Source of the DNA: Fasciola hepatica
Taxonomy: Eukaryota > Platyhelminthes > Trematoda > Plagiorchiida > Fasciolidae
Length of the DNA stretch: 64,000 nt
Assembly: GCA_948099385.1 (NCBI GenBank)
Contig: CANUEZ040000209.1
Span: forward strand, 2,232,001-2,296,000
Direction: 5' to 3'
The notes under the pieces were generated by a model. That model had not been told where the DNA came from. It did not search any database and worked only from the letters and a program-made list of their open reading frames with translations. This document shows positions 50,451 to 61,880 of this stretch, piece after piece. A program made the position numbers and the translations under genes. How positions within the stretch are numbered: position 1 is the first letter of the stretch; each line of letters begins with the position of its first letter.

Positions 50451-53414
50451 TTGTGGTTTGGGTGTTCGACTGACAATCATTCACCCCAACCCTTGTTCGT
50501 GTCCCCGTGTGGGCTCTGTCCATGTGCAATGCTCATGATTCCCTTAGCGGATCAAACAGCTGTACAGTGCTTCCATCATTTTCAATGGTCAGTTCAGTGT
50601 TCAAGCTGCATGGAGAATCATATTATACAAATCTACTCTGCCACTGCTCTATTGCATTGTATGAGCAATCTGTGTGGATTGTTCATAAGGGAATGTCTTC
50701 GTTTTACTTAGGCCCATAAATAGAGAAGTGATGGAACATAGGATTGGATCGGTGTGCGAGAATTTGGTTGTTACCGTTCAAAGCGAAAGCGAAAGCCGAA
50801 GCCAATTTAGGGATTGTGCTATATCATGTATTGTATATGTTGAACAAAGCGTTCAGACCCATATCGGATAGCCTTGTGGTTTGGGTGTTCGACTGACATT
50901 CGTTCACCCCGACCCTTGTTCGTGTCCCCGTGTGGGCTCTGTCCATGTGCAATGCTCATGATTCCCTTAGCGGATCAAACAGCTGTACAGTGCTTCCATA
51001 ATTTTCAATGGTCAGTTCAGTGTTCAAGCTGCATGGAGAATCATATTATACAAATCTACTCTGCTACTGCTCTATTGCATTGTATGAGCAATCTGTGTGG
51101 ATTGTTCATAAGGGAATGCCTTGGTTTTACTTAGGCCCATAAATAGAGAAGTGATGGAACATAGGATTGGATCGGTGTGCGAGAATTTGGTTGTTACCGT
51201 TCAAAGCGAAAGCGAAAGCCGAAGCCAATTTGGGGATAGTGCTATATCATGTATTGTATATGTTGAACAAAGCGTTGAGACCCATATCGGATAGCTTTGT
51301 GGTTTGGGTGTTCGACTGACATTCGTTCACCCCAACCCTTGTTCGTGTCCCCGTGTGGGCTCTGTCCATGTGCAATGCTCATGATTCCCTTAGCGGATCA
51401 AACAGCTGTACAGTGCTTCCATAATTTTCAATGGTCAGTTCAGTGTTCAACTTGCATGGAGAATCATATTATACAAATCTACTCTGCCACTGCTCTATTG
51501 CATTGTATGAGCAATCTGTGTGGGGATTGTTCATAAGGGAATGCCTTGATTTTACTTAGGCCCATAAATAGAGAAGTGATGGAACATAGGATTGGATCGG
51601 TGTGCGAGAATTTGGTTGTTACCGTTGAAAGCGAAAGCGAAAGCCGAAGCCAATTTGGGGATTGTGCTATATCATGTATTGTATATGTTGAACAAAGCGT
51701 TGAGACCCATATCGGATAGCTTTGTGGTTTGGGTGTTCGACTGACAATCATTCACCCCAACCCTTGTTCGTGTCCCCGTGTGGGCTCTGTCCATGTGCAA
51801 TGCTCATGATTCCCTTAGCGGATCAAACAGCTGTACAGTGCTTCCATAATTTTCAATGGCATTTCAGTGTTCAAGCTGCATGGAGAATCATATTATACAA
51901 ATCTACTCTGCCACTGCTCTATTGCATTGTATGAGCAATCTGTGTGGATTGTTCATAAGGGAATGCCTTGGTTTTACTTAGGCCCATAAATAGAGAAGTG
52001 ATGGAACATAGGATTGGATCGGTGTGCGAGAATTTGGTTGTTACCGTTGAAAGCGAAAGCGAAAGCCGAAGCCAATTTGGGGATTGTGCCATATCATGTA
52101 TTGTATATGTTGAACAAAGCGTTCAGACCCATATCGGATAGCTTTGTGGTTTGGGTGTTCGACTGACATTCGTTCACCCCAACCCTTGTTCGTGTCCCCG
52201 TGTGGGCTCTGTCCATGTGCAATGCTCATGATTCCCTTAGCGGATCAAACAGCTGTACAGTGCTTCCATATATTTCCATGGTCAGTTCAGTGTTCAAGCT
52301 GCATGGAGAATCATATTATACAAATCTACTCTGCTACTGCTCTATTGCATTGTGTGAGCAATCTTTGTGGGGATTGTTCATAAGGGAATGTCTTTGTTTT
52401 ACTTAGGCCCATAAATAGAGAAGTGATGGAACATAGGATTGGATCGGTGTGCGAGAATTTGGTTGTTACCGTTCAAAGCGAAAGCGAAAGCTGAAGCCAA
52501 TTTGGGGATTGTGCTATATCATGTATTGTATATGTTGAACAAAGCGTTGAGACCCATATCGGATAGCCTTGTGGTTTGGGTGTTCGACTGACATTCGTTC
52601 ACGCCAACCCTTGTTCGTGTCCCCGAGTGGGCTCTGTCCATGTGCAATGCTCATGATTCCCTTAGCGGATCAAACAGCTGTACAGTGCTTCCATCATTTT
52701 CAATGGTCAGTTCAGTGTTCAAGCTGCATGGAGAACCATATTATACAAATCTACTCTGCCACTGCTCTATTGCATTGTATGAGCAATCTGTGTGGATTGT
52801 TCATAAAGGAATGCCTTGGTTTTACTTAGGCCCATAACTAGAGAAGTGATGGAACATAGGATTGGATCGGTGTGCGATAATTTGGTTGTTACCGTTCAAA
52901 GCGAAAGCGAAAGCCGAAGCCAATTTAGGGATTGTGCCATATCATGTATTGTATATGTTGAACAAAGCGTTGAGACCCATATCGGATAGCTTTGTGGTTT
53001 GGGTGTTCGACTGACATTCGTTCACCCCAACCCTTGTTCGTGTCCCCGTGTGGGCTCTGTCCATGTGCAATGCTCATGATTCCCTTAGCGGATCAAACAG
53101 CTGTACAGTGCTTCCATAATTTTCAATGGTCAGTTCAGTGTTCAAGCTGCATGGAGAATCATATTATACAAATCTACTCTGCTACTGCTCTATTGCATTG
53201 CATGAGCAATCTGTGTGGATTGTTCATAAGGGAATGCCTTGATTTTACTTAGGCCCATAAATAGAGAAGTGATGGAACATAGGATTGGATCGGTGTGCGA
53301 GAATTTGGTTGTTACCGTTCAAAGCGAAAGCGAAAGCCGAAGCCAGTTTGGGGATTGTGCTATATCATGTAGTGTATATGTTGAACAAAGCGATGAGACC
53401 CATATCGGATAGCC
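50451..53414 (+). repeat. Satellite monomers 119-125, first copy of a 15-16-monomer block
   Basis: Starts are 50451, 50874, 51297, 51722, 52144, 52569 and 52992. Monomers 119-120 (cttcg; cccgaccc) recur at +6350 bp. Monomers 122-124 (gttgaaagcg tail; gaaagctgaagcc tail; cccgagtggg with cataactagag) recur at about +6773 bp. Monomer 122 has a private rearranged caatggcatttcag and is 422 bp. Monomer 123 has ccatatatttcc and aatctttgtgg. Monomer 121 has ttcaacttgc. Confidence 0.93.
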
Positions 53415-54260
53415 TTGTGATTTCGGTGTTCGACTGACATTCGTTCACGCCAACCCTTGTTCGTGTCCCCGTGTGGGCTCTGTCCATGTGCAATGCTCAT
53501 GATTCCCTTAGCGGATCAAACAGCTGTACAGTGCTTCCATAATTTTCAATGGTCAGTTCAGTGTTCAAGCTGCATGGAGAATCATATTATACAATTCTAC
53601 TCTGCTACTGCTCTATTGCATTGTATGAGCAATCTGTGTGGATTGTTCATAAGGGAATGCCTTGGTTTTACTTAGGCCCATAAATAGAGAAGTGATGGAA
53701 CATAGGATTGGATCGGTGTGCGAGAATTTGGTTGTTACCGTTCAAAGCGAAAGCGAAAGCCGAACCCAGTTTGGGGATTGTGCTATATCATGTAGTGTAT
53801 ATGTTGAACAAAGCGTTGAGACCCATATCGGTTAGCCTTGTGGTTTGAGTGTTCGACTGACATTCGTTCACCCCAACCCGTGTTCGTGTCCCCGTGTGGG
53901 CTCTGTCCATGTGCAATGCTCATGATTCCCTTAGCGGATCAAACAGCTGTACAGTGCTTCCATAATTTTCAATGGTCAGTTCAGTGTTCAAGCTGCATGG
54001 AGAATCATATTATACAAATCTACTCTGCTACTGCTCTATTGCATTGCATGAGCAATCTGTGTGGATTGTTCATAAGGGAATGCCTTGATTTTACTTAGGC
54101 CCATAAATAGAGAAGTGATGGAACATAGGATTGGATCGGTGTGCGAGAATTTGGTTGTTACCGTTCAAAGCGAAAGCGAAAGCCGAAGCCAGTTTGGGGA
54201 TTGTGCTATATCATGTAGTGTATATGTTGAACAAAGCGTTCAGACCCATATAGGATAGCC
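53415..54260 (+). repeat. Two-monomer E-type repeat, copy 1 (monomers 126-127)
   Basis: Starts are 53415 and 53838. An A-type monomer with the gaacccagttt and cggttagcc tail is followed by an E-type monomer with aacccgtg. This is the first return of the family seen in the opening 3 kb of the window. Private to this copy are cacgccaaccc and acaattctac in monomer 126. The tail of 127 ends cccatatagg. Confidence 0.93.
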
Positions 54261-55106
54261 TTGTGATTTCGGTGTTCGACTGACATTCGTTCACCCCAAC
54301 CCTTGTTCGTGTCCCCGTGTGGGCTCTGTCCATGTGCAATGCTCATGATTCCCTTAGCGGATCAAACAGCTGCACAGTGCTTCCATAATTTTCAATGGTC
54401 AGTTCAGTGTTCAAGCTGCATGGAGAATCATATTATACAAATCTACTCTGCTACTGCTCTATTGCATTGTATGAGCAATCTGTGTGGATTGTTCATAAGG
54501 GAATGCCTTGGTTTTACTTAGGCCCATAAATAGAGAAGTGATGGAACATAGGATTGGATCGGTGTGCGAGAATTTGGTTGTTACCGTTCAAAGCGAAAGC
54601 GAAAGCCGAACCCAGTTTGGGGATTGTGCTATATCATGTAGTGTATATGTTGAACAAAGCGTTGAGACCCATATCGGTTAGCCTTGTGGTTTGAGTGTTC
54701 GACTGACATTCGTTCACCCCAACCCGTGTTCGTGTCCCCGTGTGGGCTCTGTCCATGTGCAATGCTCATGATTCCCTTAGCGGATCAAACAGCTGTACAG
54801 TGCTTCCATAATTTTCAATGGTCAGTTCAGTGTTCAAGCTGCATGGAGAATCATATTATACAAATCTACTCTGCTACTGCTCTATTGCATTGCATGAGCA
54901 ATCTGTGTGGATTGTTCATAAGGGAATGCCTTGATTTTACTTAGGCCCATAAATAGAGAAGTGATGGAACATAGGATTGGATCGGTGTGCGAGAATTTGG
55001 TTGTTACCGTTCAAAGCGAAAGCGAAAGCCGAAGCCAGTTTGGGGATTGTGCTATATCATGTAGTGTATATGTTGAACAAAGCGTTGAGACCTATATCGG
55101 ATAGCC
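54261..55106 (+). repeat. Two-monomer E-type repeat, copy 2 (monomers 128-129)
   Basis: Starts are 54261 and 54684. It is the 846-bp sister of the preceding pair. Monomer 128 has agctgcacagtg (elsewhere only in monomer 141), and the tail of 129 has gacctatatcgg (elsewhere only in 142), so this segment also has a copy 13 monomers (about 5.5 kb) downstream. Confidence 0.93.
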
Positions 55107-56377
55107 TTGTGATTTCGGTGTTCGACTGACATTCGTTCACCCCAACCCTTGTTCGTGTCCCCGTGTGGGCTCTGTCCATGTGCAATGCTCATGATTCCCT
55201 TAGCGGATCAAACAGCTGTACAGTGCTTCCATCATTTTCAATGTTCAGTTCAGTGTTCAAGCTGCATGGAGAATCATATTATACAAATCTACTCTGCTAC
55301 TGCTCTATTGCATTGTATGAGCAATCTGTGTGGGGATTGTTCATAAGGGAATGCCTTGGTTTTACTTAGGCCCATAAATAGAGAAGTGATGGAACATAGG
55401 ATTGGATCGGTGTGCGAGAATTTGGTTGTTACCGTTCAAAGCGAAAGCGAAAGCCGAAGCCAGTTTGGGGATTGTGCTATATCATGTAGTGTATATGTTG
55501 AACAAAGCGTTGAGACCCATATCGGTTAGCCTTGTGGTTTGAGTGTTCGACTGACATTCGTTCACCCCAACCCTTGTTCGTGTCCCCGTGTGGGCTCTGT
55601 CCATGTGCAATGCTCATGATTCCCTTAGCGGATCAAACAGCTGTACAGTGCTTCCATAATTTTCAATGTTCAGTTCAGTGTTCAAGCTGCATGGAGAATC
55701 ATATTATACAAATCTACTCTGCTACTGCTCTATTGCATTGTATGAGCAATCTGTGTGGATTGTTCATAAGGGAATGCCTTGGTTTTACTTAGGCCCATAA
55801 ATAGAGAAGTGATGGAACATAGGATTGGATCGGTGTGCGAGAATTTGGTTGTTACCGTTCAAAGCGAAAGCGAAAGCCGAAGCCAATTTGGGGATTGTGC
55901 TATATCATGTATTGTATATGTTGAACAAAGCGTTGAGACCCATATCGGTTAGCCTTGTGGTTTGAGTGTTCGACTGACATTCGTTCACCCCAACCCTTGT
56001 TCGTGTCCCCGTGTGGGCTCTGTCCATGTGCAATGCTCATGATTCCCTTAGCGGATCAAACAGCTGTACAGTGCTTCCATAATTTTCAATGGTCAGTTCA
56101 GTGTTCAAGCTGCATGGAGAATCATATTATACAAATCTACTCTGCCACTGCTCTATTGCATTTTATGAGCAATCTGTGTGGATTGTTCATAAAGGAATGC
56201 CTTGGTTTTACTTAGGCCCATAAATAGAGAAGTGATGGAACATAGGATTGGATCGGTGTGCGAGAATTTGGTTGTTACCGTTCAAAGCGAAAGCGAAAGC
56301 CGAAGCCAATTTGGGGATTGTGCTATATCATGTAGTGTATATGTTGAACAAAGCGTTGAGACCCATATCGGATAGCT
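55107..56377 (+). repeat. Satellite monomers 130-132
   Basis: Starts are 55107, 55532 and 55955. Monomers 130 and 131 have caatgttcag and cggttagcc tails. Monomer 132 has gcattttatgagc with ataaaggaatg, matching monomers 4 and 144. Confidence 0.92.
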
Positions 56378-59300
56378 TTGTGGTTTGGGTGTTCGACTGA
56401 CAATCATTCACCCCAACCCTTGTTCGTGTCCCCGTGTGGGCTCTGTCCATGTGCAATGCTCATGATTCCCTTAGCGGATCAAACAGCTGTACAGTGCTTC
56501 CATCATTTTCAATGGTCAGTTCAGTGTTCAAGCTGCATGGAGAATCATATTATACAAATCTACTCTGCTACTGCTCTATTGCATTGTGTGAGCAATCTGT
56601 GTAGATTGTTCATAAGGGAATGCCTTTGTTTTACTTAGGCCCATAAATAGAGAAGTGATGGAACATAGGATTGGATCGGTGTGCGAGAATTTGGTTGTTA
56701 CCGTTCAAAGCGAAAGCGAAAGCCGAAGCCAGTTTGGGGATTGTGCTATATCATGTATTGTATATGTTGAACAAAGCGTTGAGACCCATATCGGATAGCC
56801 TTGTGGTTTGGGTGTTCGACTGACAATCATTCACCCCAACCCTTGTTCGTGTCCCCGTGTGGGCTCTGTCCATGTGCAATGCTCATGATTCCCTTAGCGG
56901 ATCAAACAGCTGTACAGTGCTTCCATCATTTTCAATGGTCAGTTCAGTGTTCAAGCTGCATGGAGAATCATATTATACAAATCTACTCTGCCACTGCTCT
57001 ATTGCATTGTATGAGCAATCTGTGTGGATTGTTCATAAGGGAATGCCTTCGTTTTACTTAGGCCCATAAATAGAGAAGTGATGGAACATAGGATTGGATC
57101 TGTGTGCGAGAATTTGGTTGTTACCGTTCGAAGCGAAAGCGAAAGCCGAAGCCAATTTAGGGATTGTGCTATATCATGTATTGTATATGTTGAACAAAGC
57201 GTTGAGACCCATATCGGATAGCCTTGTGGTTTGGGTGTTCGACTGACATTCGTTCACCCCGACCCTTGTTCGTGTCCCCGTGTGGGCTCTGTCCATGTGC
57301 AATGCTCATGATTCCCTTAGCGGATCAAACAGCTGTACAGTGCTTCCATCATTTTCAATGGTCAGTTCAGTGTTCAAGCTGCATGGAGAATCATATTATA
57401 CAAATCTACTCTGCTACTGCTCTATTGCATTGTATGAGCAATCTGTGTGGATTGTTCATAAGGGAATGCCTTGGTTTTACTTAGGCCCATAAATAGAGAA
57501 GTGATGGAACATAGGATTGGATCGGTGTGCGAGAATTTGCTTGTTACCGTTCAAAGCGAAAGCGAAAGCCGAAGCCAATTTAGGGATTGTGCTATATCAT
57601 GTATTGTATATGTTGAACAAAGCGTTGAGACCCATATCGGATAGCCTTGTGGTTTGGGTGTTCGACTGACAATCATTCACCCCAACCCTTGTTCGTGTCC
57701 CCGTGTGGGCTCTGTCCATGTGCAATGCTCATGATTCCCTTAGCGGATCAAACAGCTGTACAGTGCTTCCATCATTTTCAATGGTCAGTTCAGTGTTCAA
57801 GCTGCATGGAGAATCATATTATACAAATCTACTCTGCTACTGCTCTATTGCATTGTGTGAGCAATCTGTGTAGATTGTTCATAAGGGATTGCCTTTGTTT
57901 TACTTAGGCCCATAAATAGAGAAGTGATGGAACATAGGATTGGATCGGTGTGCGAGAATTTGGTTGTTACCGTTCAAAGCGAAAGCGAAAGCCGAAGCCA
58001 ATTTGGGGATTGTGCTATATCATGTATTGTATATGTTGAACAAAGCGTTGAGACCCATATTGGATAGCCTTGTGGTTTGGGTGTTCGACTGACAATCATT
58101 CACCCCAACCCTTGTTCGTGTCCCCGTGTGGGCTCTGTCCATGTGCAATGCTCATGATTCCCTTAGCGGATCAAACAGCTGTACAGTGCTTCCATCATTT
58201 TCAATGGTCAGTTCAGTGTTCAAGCTGCATGGAGAATCATATTATACAAATCTACTCTGCTACTGCTCTATTGCATTGCATGAGCAATCTGTGTGGGGAT
58301 TGTTCATAAGGGAATGCCTTGGTTTTACGTAGGCCCATAAATAGAGAAGCGATGGAACACAGGATTGGATCGGTGCGCGAGAATTTGGTTGTTACCGTTC
58401 AAAGCGAAAGCGAAAGCCGAAGCCAGTTTGGGGATTGTGCTATATCATGTATTGTATATGTTGAACAAAGCGTTGAGACCCATATCGGATAGCCTTGTGG
58501 TTTGCGTGTTCGACTGACATTCGTTCACCCCAACCCTTGTTCGTGTCCCCGTGTGGGCTCTGTCCATGTGCAATGCTCATGATTCCCTTAGCGGATCAAA
58601 CAGCTGTACAGTGCTTCCATAATTTTCAATGGTCAGTTCAGTGTTCAAGCTGCATGGAGAATCATATTATACAAATCTACTCTGCCACTGCTCTATTGCA
58701 TTGTATGAGCAATCTGTGTGGATTGTTCATAAAGGAATGCCTTGGTTTTACTTAGGCCCATAAATAGAGAAGTGATGGAACATAGGATTGGATCGGTGTG
58801 CGAGAATTTGGTTGTTACCGTTGAAAGCGAAAGCGAAAGCCGAAGCCAATTTGGGGATTGTGCTATATCATGTAGTGTATATGTTGAACAAAGCGTTCAG
58901 ACCCATATCGGATAGCGTTGTGGTTTCGGTGTTCGACTGACATTCGTTCACCCCAACCCTTGTTCGTGTCCCCGTGTGGGCTCTGTCCATGTGCAATGCT
59001 CATGATTCCCTTAGCGGATCAAACAGCTGTACAGTGCTTCCATCATTTTCAATGGTCAGTTCAGTGTTCAAGCTGCATGGAGAATCATATTATACAAATC
59101 TACTCTGCTACTGCTCTATTGCATTGTGTGAGCAATCTGTGTGGATTGTTCATAAGGGAATGCCTTGGTTTTACTTAGGCCCATAAATAGAGAAGTGATG
59201 GAACATAGGATTGGATCGGTGTGCGAGAATTTGGTTGTTACCGTTCAAAGCGAAAGCGAAAGCTGAAGCCAATTTAGGGATTGTGCTATATCATGTATTG

Positions 59301-59763
59301 TATATGTTGAACAAAGCGTTGAGACCCATATCGGATAGCCTTGTGGTTTGGGTGTTCGACTGACATTCGTTCACCCCAACCCTTGTTCGTGTCCCCGAGT
59401 GGGCTCTGTCCATGTGCAATGCTCATGATTCCCTTAGCGGATCAAACAGCTGTACAGTGCTTCCATCATTTTCAATGGTCAGTTCAGTGTTCAAGCTTCA
59501 TGGAGGACCATATTATACAAATCTACTCTGCTACTGCTCTATTGCATTGTATGAGCAATCTGTGTGGCTTGTTCATAAAGGAATGCCTTGGTTTTACTTA
59601 GGCCCATAACTAGAGAAGTGATGGAACATAGGATTGGATCGGTGTGCGAGAATTTGGTTGTTACCGTTCAAAGCGAAAGCGAAAGCCGAAGCCAGTTTGG
59701 GGATTGTGCTATATCATGTATTGTATATGTTGAACAAAGCGTTGAGACCCATATAGGATAGCC
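56378..59763 (+). repeat. Satellite monomers 133-140, second copy of the 15-16-monomer block
   Basis: Starts are 56378, 56801, 57224, 57647, 58070, 58495, 58918 and 59341. Monomers 133-135 correspond to 118-120 at exactly 6350 bp, and 138-140 correspond to 122-124 at 6772-6774 bp, so this copy has one extra monomer in the middle. Monomer 140 has cccgagtggg, aagcttcatggagg (HindIII-like AAGCTT) and cataactagag. The tail of monomer 137 has three clustered T-to-C changes at 58350, 58360 and 58376. Confidence 0.93.
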
Positions 59764-61880
59764 TTGTGATTTCGGTGTTCGACTGACATTCGTTCACCCC
59801 AACCCTTGTTCGTGTCCCCGTGTGGGCTCTGTCCATGTGCAATGCTCATGATTCCCTTAGCGGATCAAACAGCTGCACAGTGCTTCCATCATTTTCAATG
59901 GTCAGTTCAGTGTTCAAGCTGCATGGAGAATCATATTATACAAATCTACTCTGCTACTGCTCTATTGCATTGTATGAGCAATCTGTGTGGGGATTGTTCA
60001 TAAGGGAATGCCTTGGTTTTACTTAGGCCCATAAATAGAGAAGTGATGGAACATAGGATTGGATCGGTGTGCGAGAATTTGGTTGTTACCGTTCAAAGCG
60101 AAAGCGAAAGCCGAACCCAGTTTGGGGATTGTGCTATATCATGTAGTGTATATGTTGAACAAAGCTTTGAGACCCATATCGGTTAGCCTTGTGGTTTGAG
60201 TGTTCGACTGACATTCGTTCACCCCAACCCTTGTTCGTGTCCCCGTGTGGGCTCTGTCCATGTGCAATGCTCATCATTCCCTTAGCGGATCAAACAGCTG
60301 TACAGTGCTTCCATCATTTTCAATGGTCAGTTCAGTGTTCAAGCTGCATGGAGAATCATATTATACAAATCTACTCTGCTACTGCTCTATTGCATTGCAT
60401 GAGCAATCTGTGTGGATTGTTCATAAGGGAATGCCTTGATTTTACTTAGGCCCATAAATAGAGAAGTGATGGAACATAGGATTGGATCGGTGTGCGAGAA
60501 TTTGGTTGTTACCGTTCAAAGCGAAAGCGAAAGCCGAAGCCAGTTTGGGGATTGTGCTATATCATGTAGTGTATATGTTGAACAAAGCGTTGAGACCTAT
60601 ATCGGATAGCCTTGTGATTTCGGTGTTCGACTGACATTCGTTCACCCCAACCCTTGTTCGTGTCCCCGTGTGGGCTCTGTCCATGTGCAATGCTCATGAT
60701 TCCCTTAGCGGATCAAACAGCTGTACAGTGCTTCCATCATTTTCAATGGTCAGTTCAGTGTTCAAGCTGCATGGAGAATCATATTATACAAATCTACTCT
60801 GCCACTGCTCTATTGCATTGTATGAGCAATCTGTGTGGATTGTTCATAAGGGAATGCCTTGGTTTTACTTAGGCCCATAAATAGAGAAGTGATGGAACAT
60901 AGGATTGGATCGGTGTGCGAGAATTTGGTTGTTACCGTTCAAAGCGAAAGCGAAAGCCGAAGCCAATTTGGGGATTGTGCTATATCATGTAGTGTATATG
61001 TTGAACAAAGCGTTGAGACCCATATCGGTTAGCCTGGTGGTTTGAGTGTTCGACTGACATTCGTTCACCCCAACCCTTGTTCGTGTCCCCGTGTGGGCTC
61101 TGTCCATGTGCAATGCTCATGATTCCCTTAGCGGATCAAACAGCTGTACAGTGCTTCCATCATTTTCAATGGTCAGTTCAGTGTTCAAGCTGCATGGAGA
61201 ATCATATTATACAAATCTACTCTGCCACTGCTCTATTGCATTTTATGAGCAATCTGTGTGGATTGTTCATAAAGGAATGCCTTGGTTTTACTTAGGCCCA
61301 TAAATAGAGAAGTGATGGAACATAGGATTGGATCGGTGTGCGAGAATTTGGTTGTTACCGTTCAAAGCGAAAGCGAAAGCCGAAGCCAATTTGGGGATTG
61401 TGCTATATCATGTAGTGTATATGTTGAACAAAGCGTTGAGACCCATATCGGTTAGCCTTGTGGTTTGAGTGTTCGACTGACATTCGTTCACCCCAACCCG
61501 TGTTCGTGTTCCCGTGTGGGCTCTGTCCATGTGCAATGCTCATGATTCCCTTAGCGGATCAAACAGCTGTACAGTGCTTCCATAATTTTCAATGTTCAGT
61601 TCAGTGTTCAAGCTGCATGGAGAATCATATTATACAAATCTACTCTGCTACTGCTCTATTGCATTGTATGAGCAATCTGTGTGGATTTTTCATAGGGGAA
61701 TGCCTTGGTTTTACTTAGGCCCATAAATAGAGAAGTGATGGAACATAGGATTGGATCGGTGTGCGAGAATTTGGTTGTTACCGTTCAAAGCGAAAGCGAA
61801 AGCCGAAGCCAATTTGGGGATTGTGCTATATCATGTATTGTATATGTTGAACAAAGCGTTGAGACCCATATGGGATAGCT
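59764..61880 (+). repeat. Satellite monomers 141-145, E-type family
   Basis: Starts are 59764, 60189, 60612, 61035 and 61458. Monomers 141-143 are the 13-monomer-downstream copy of 128-130. Monomer 142 has a private-looking catcattccc, shared with 148. Monomer 144 has the odd junction cctggtgg and gcattttatgagc. Monomer 145 has aacccgtgttcgtgttcccg, caatgttcag and gatttttcatagggg. Confidence 0.92.
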
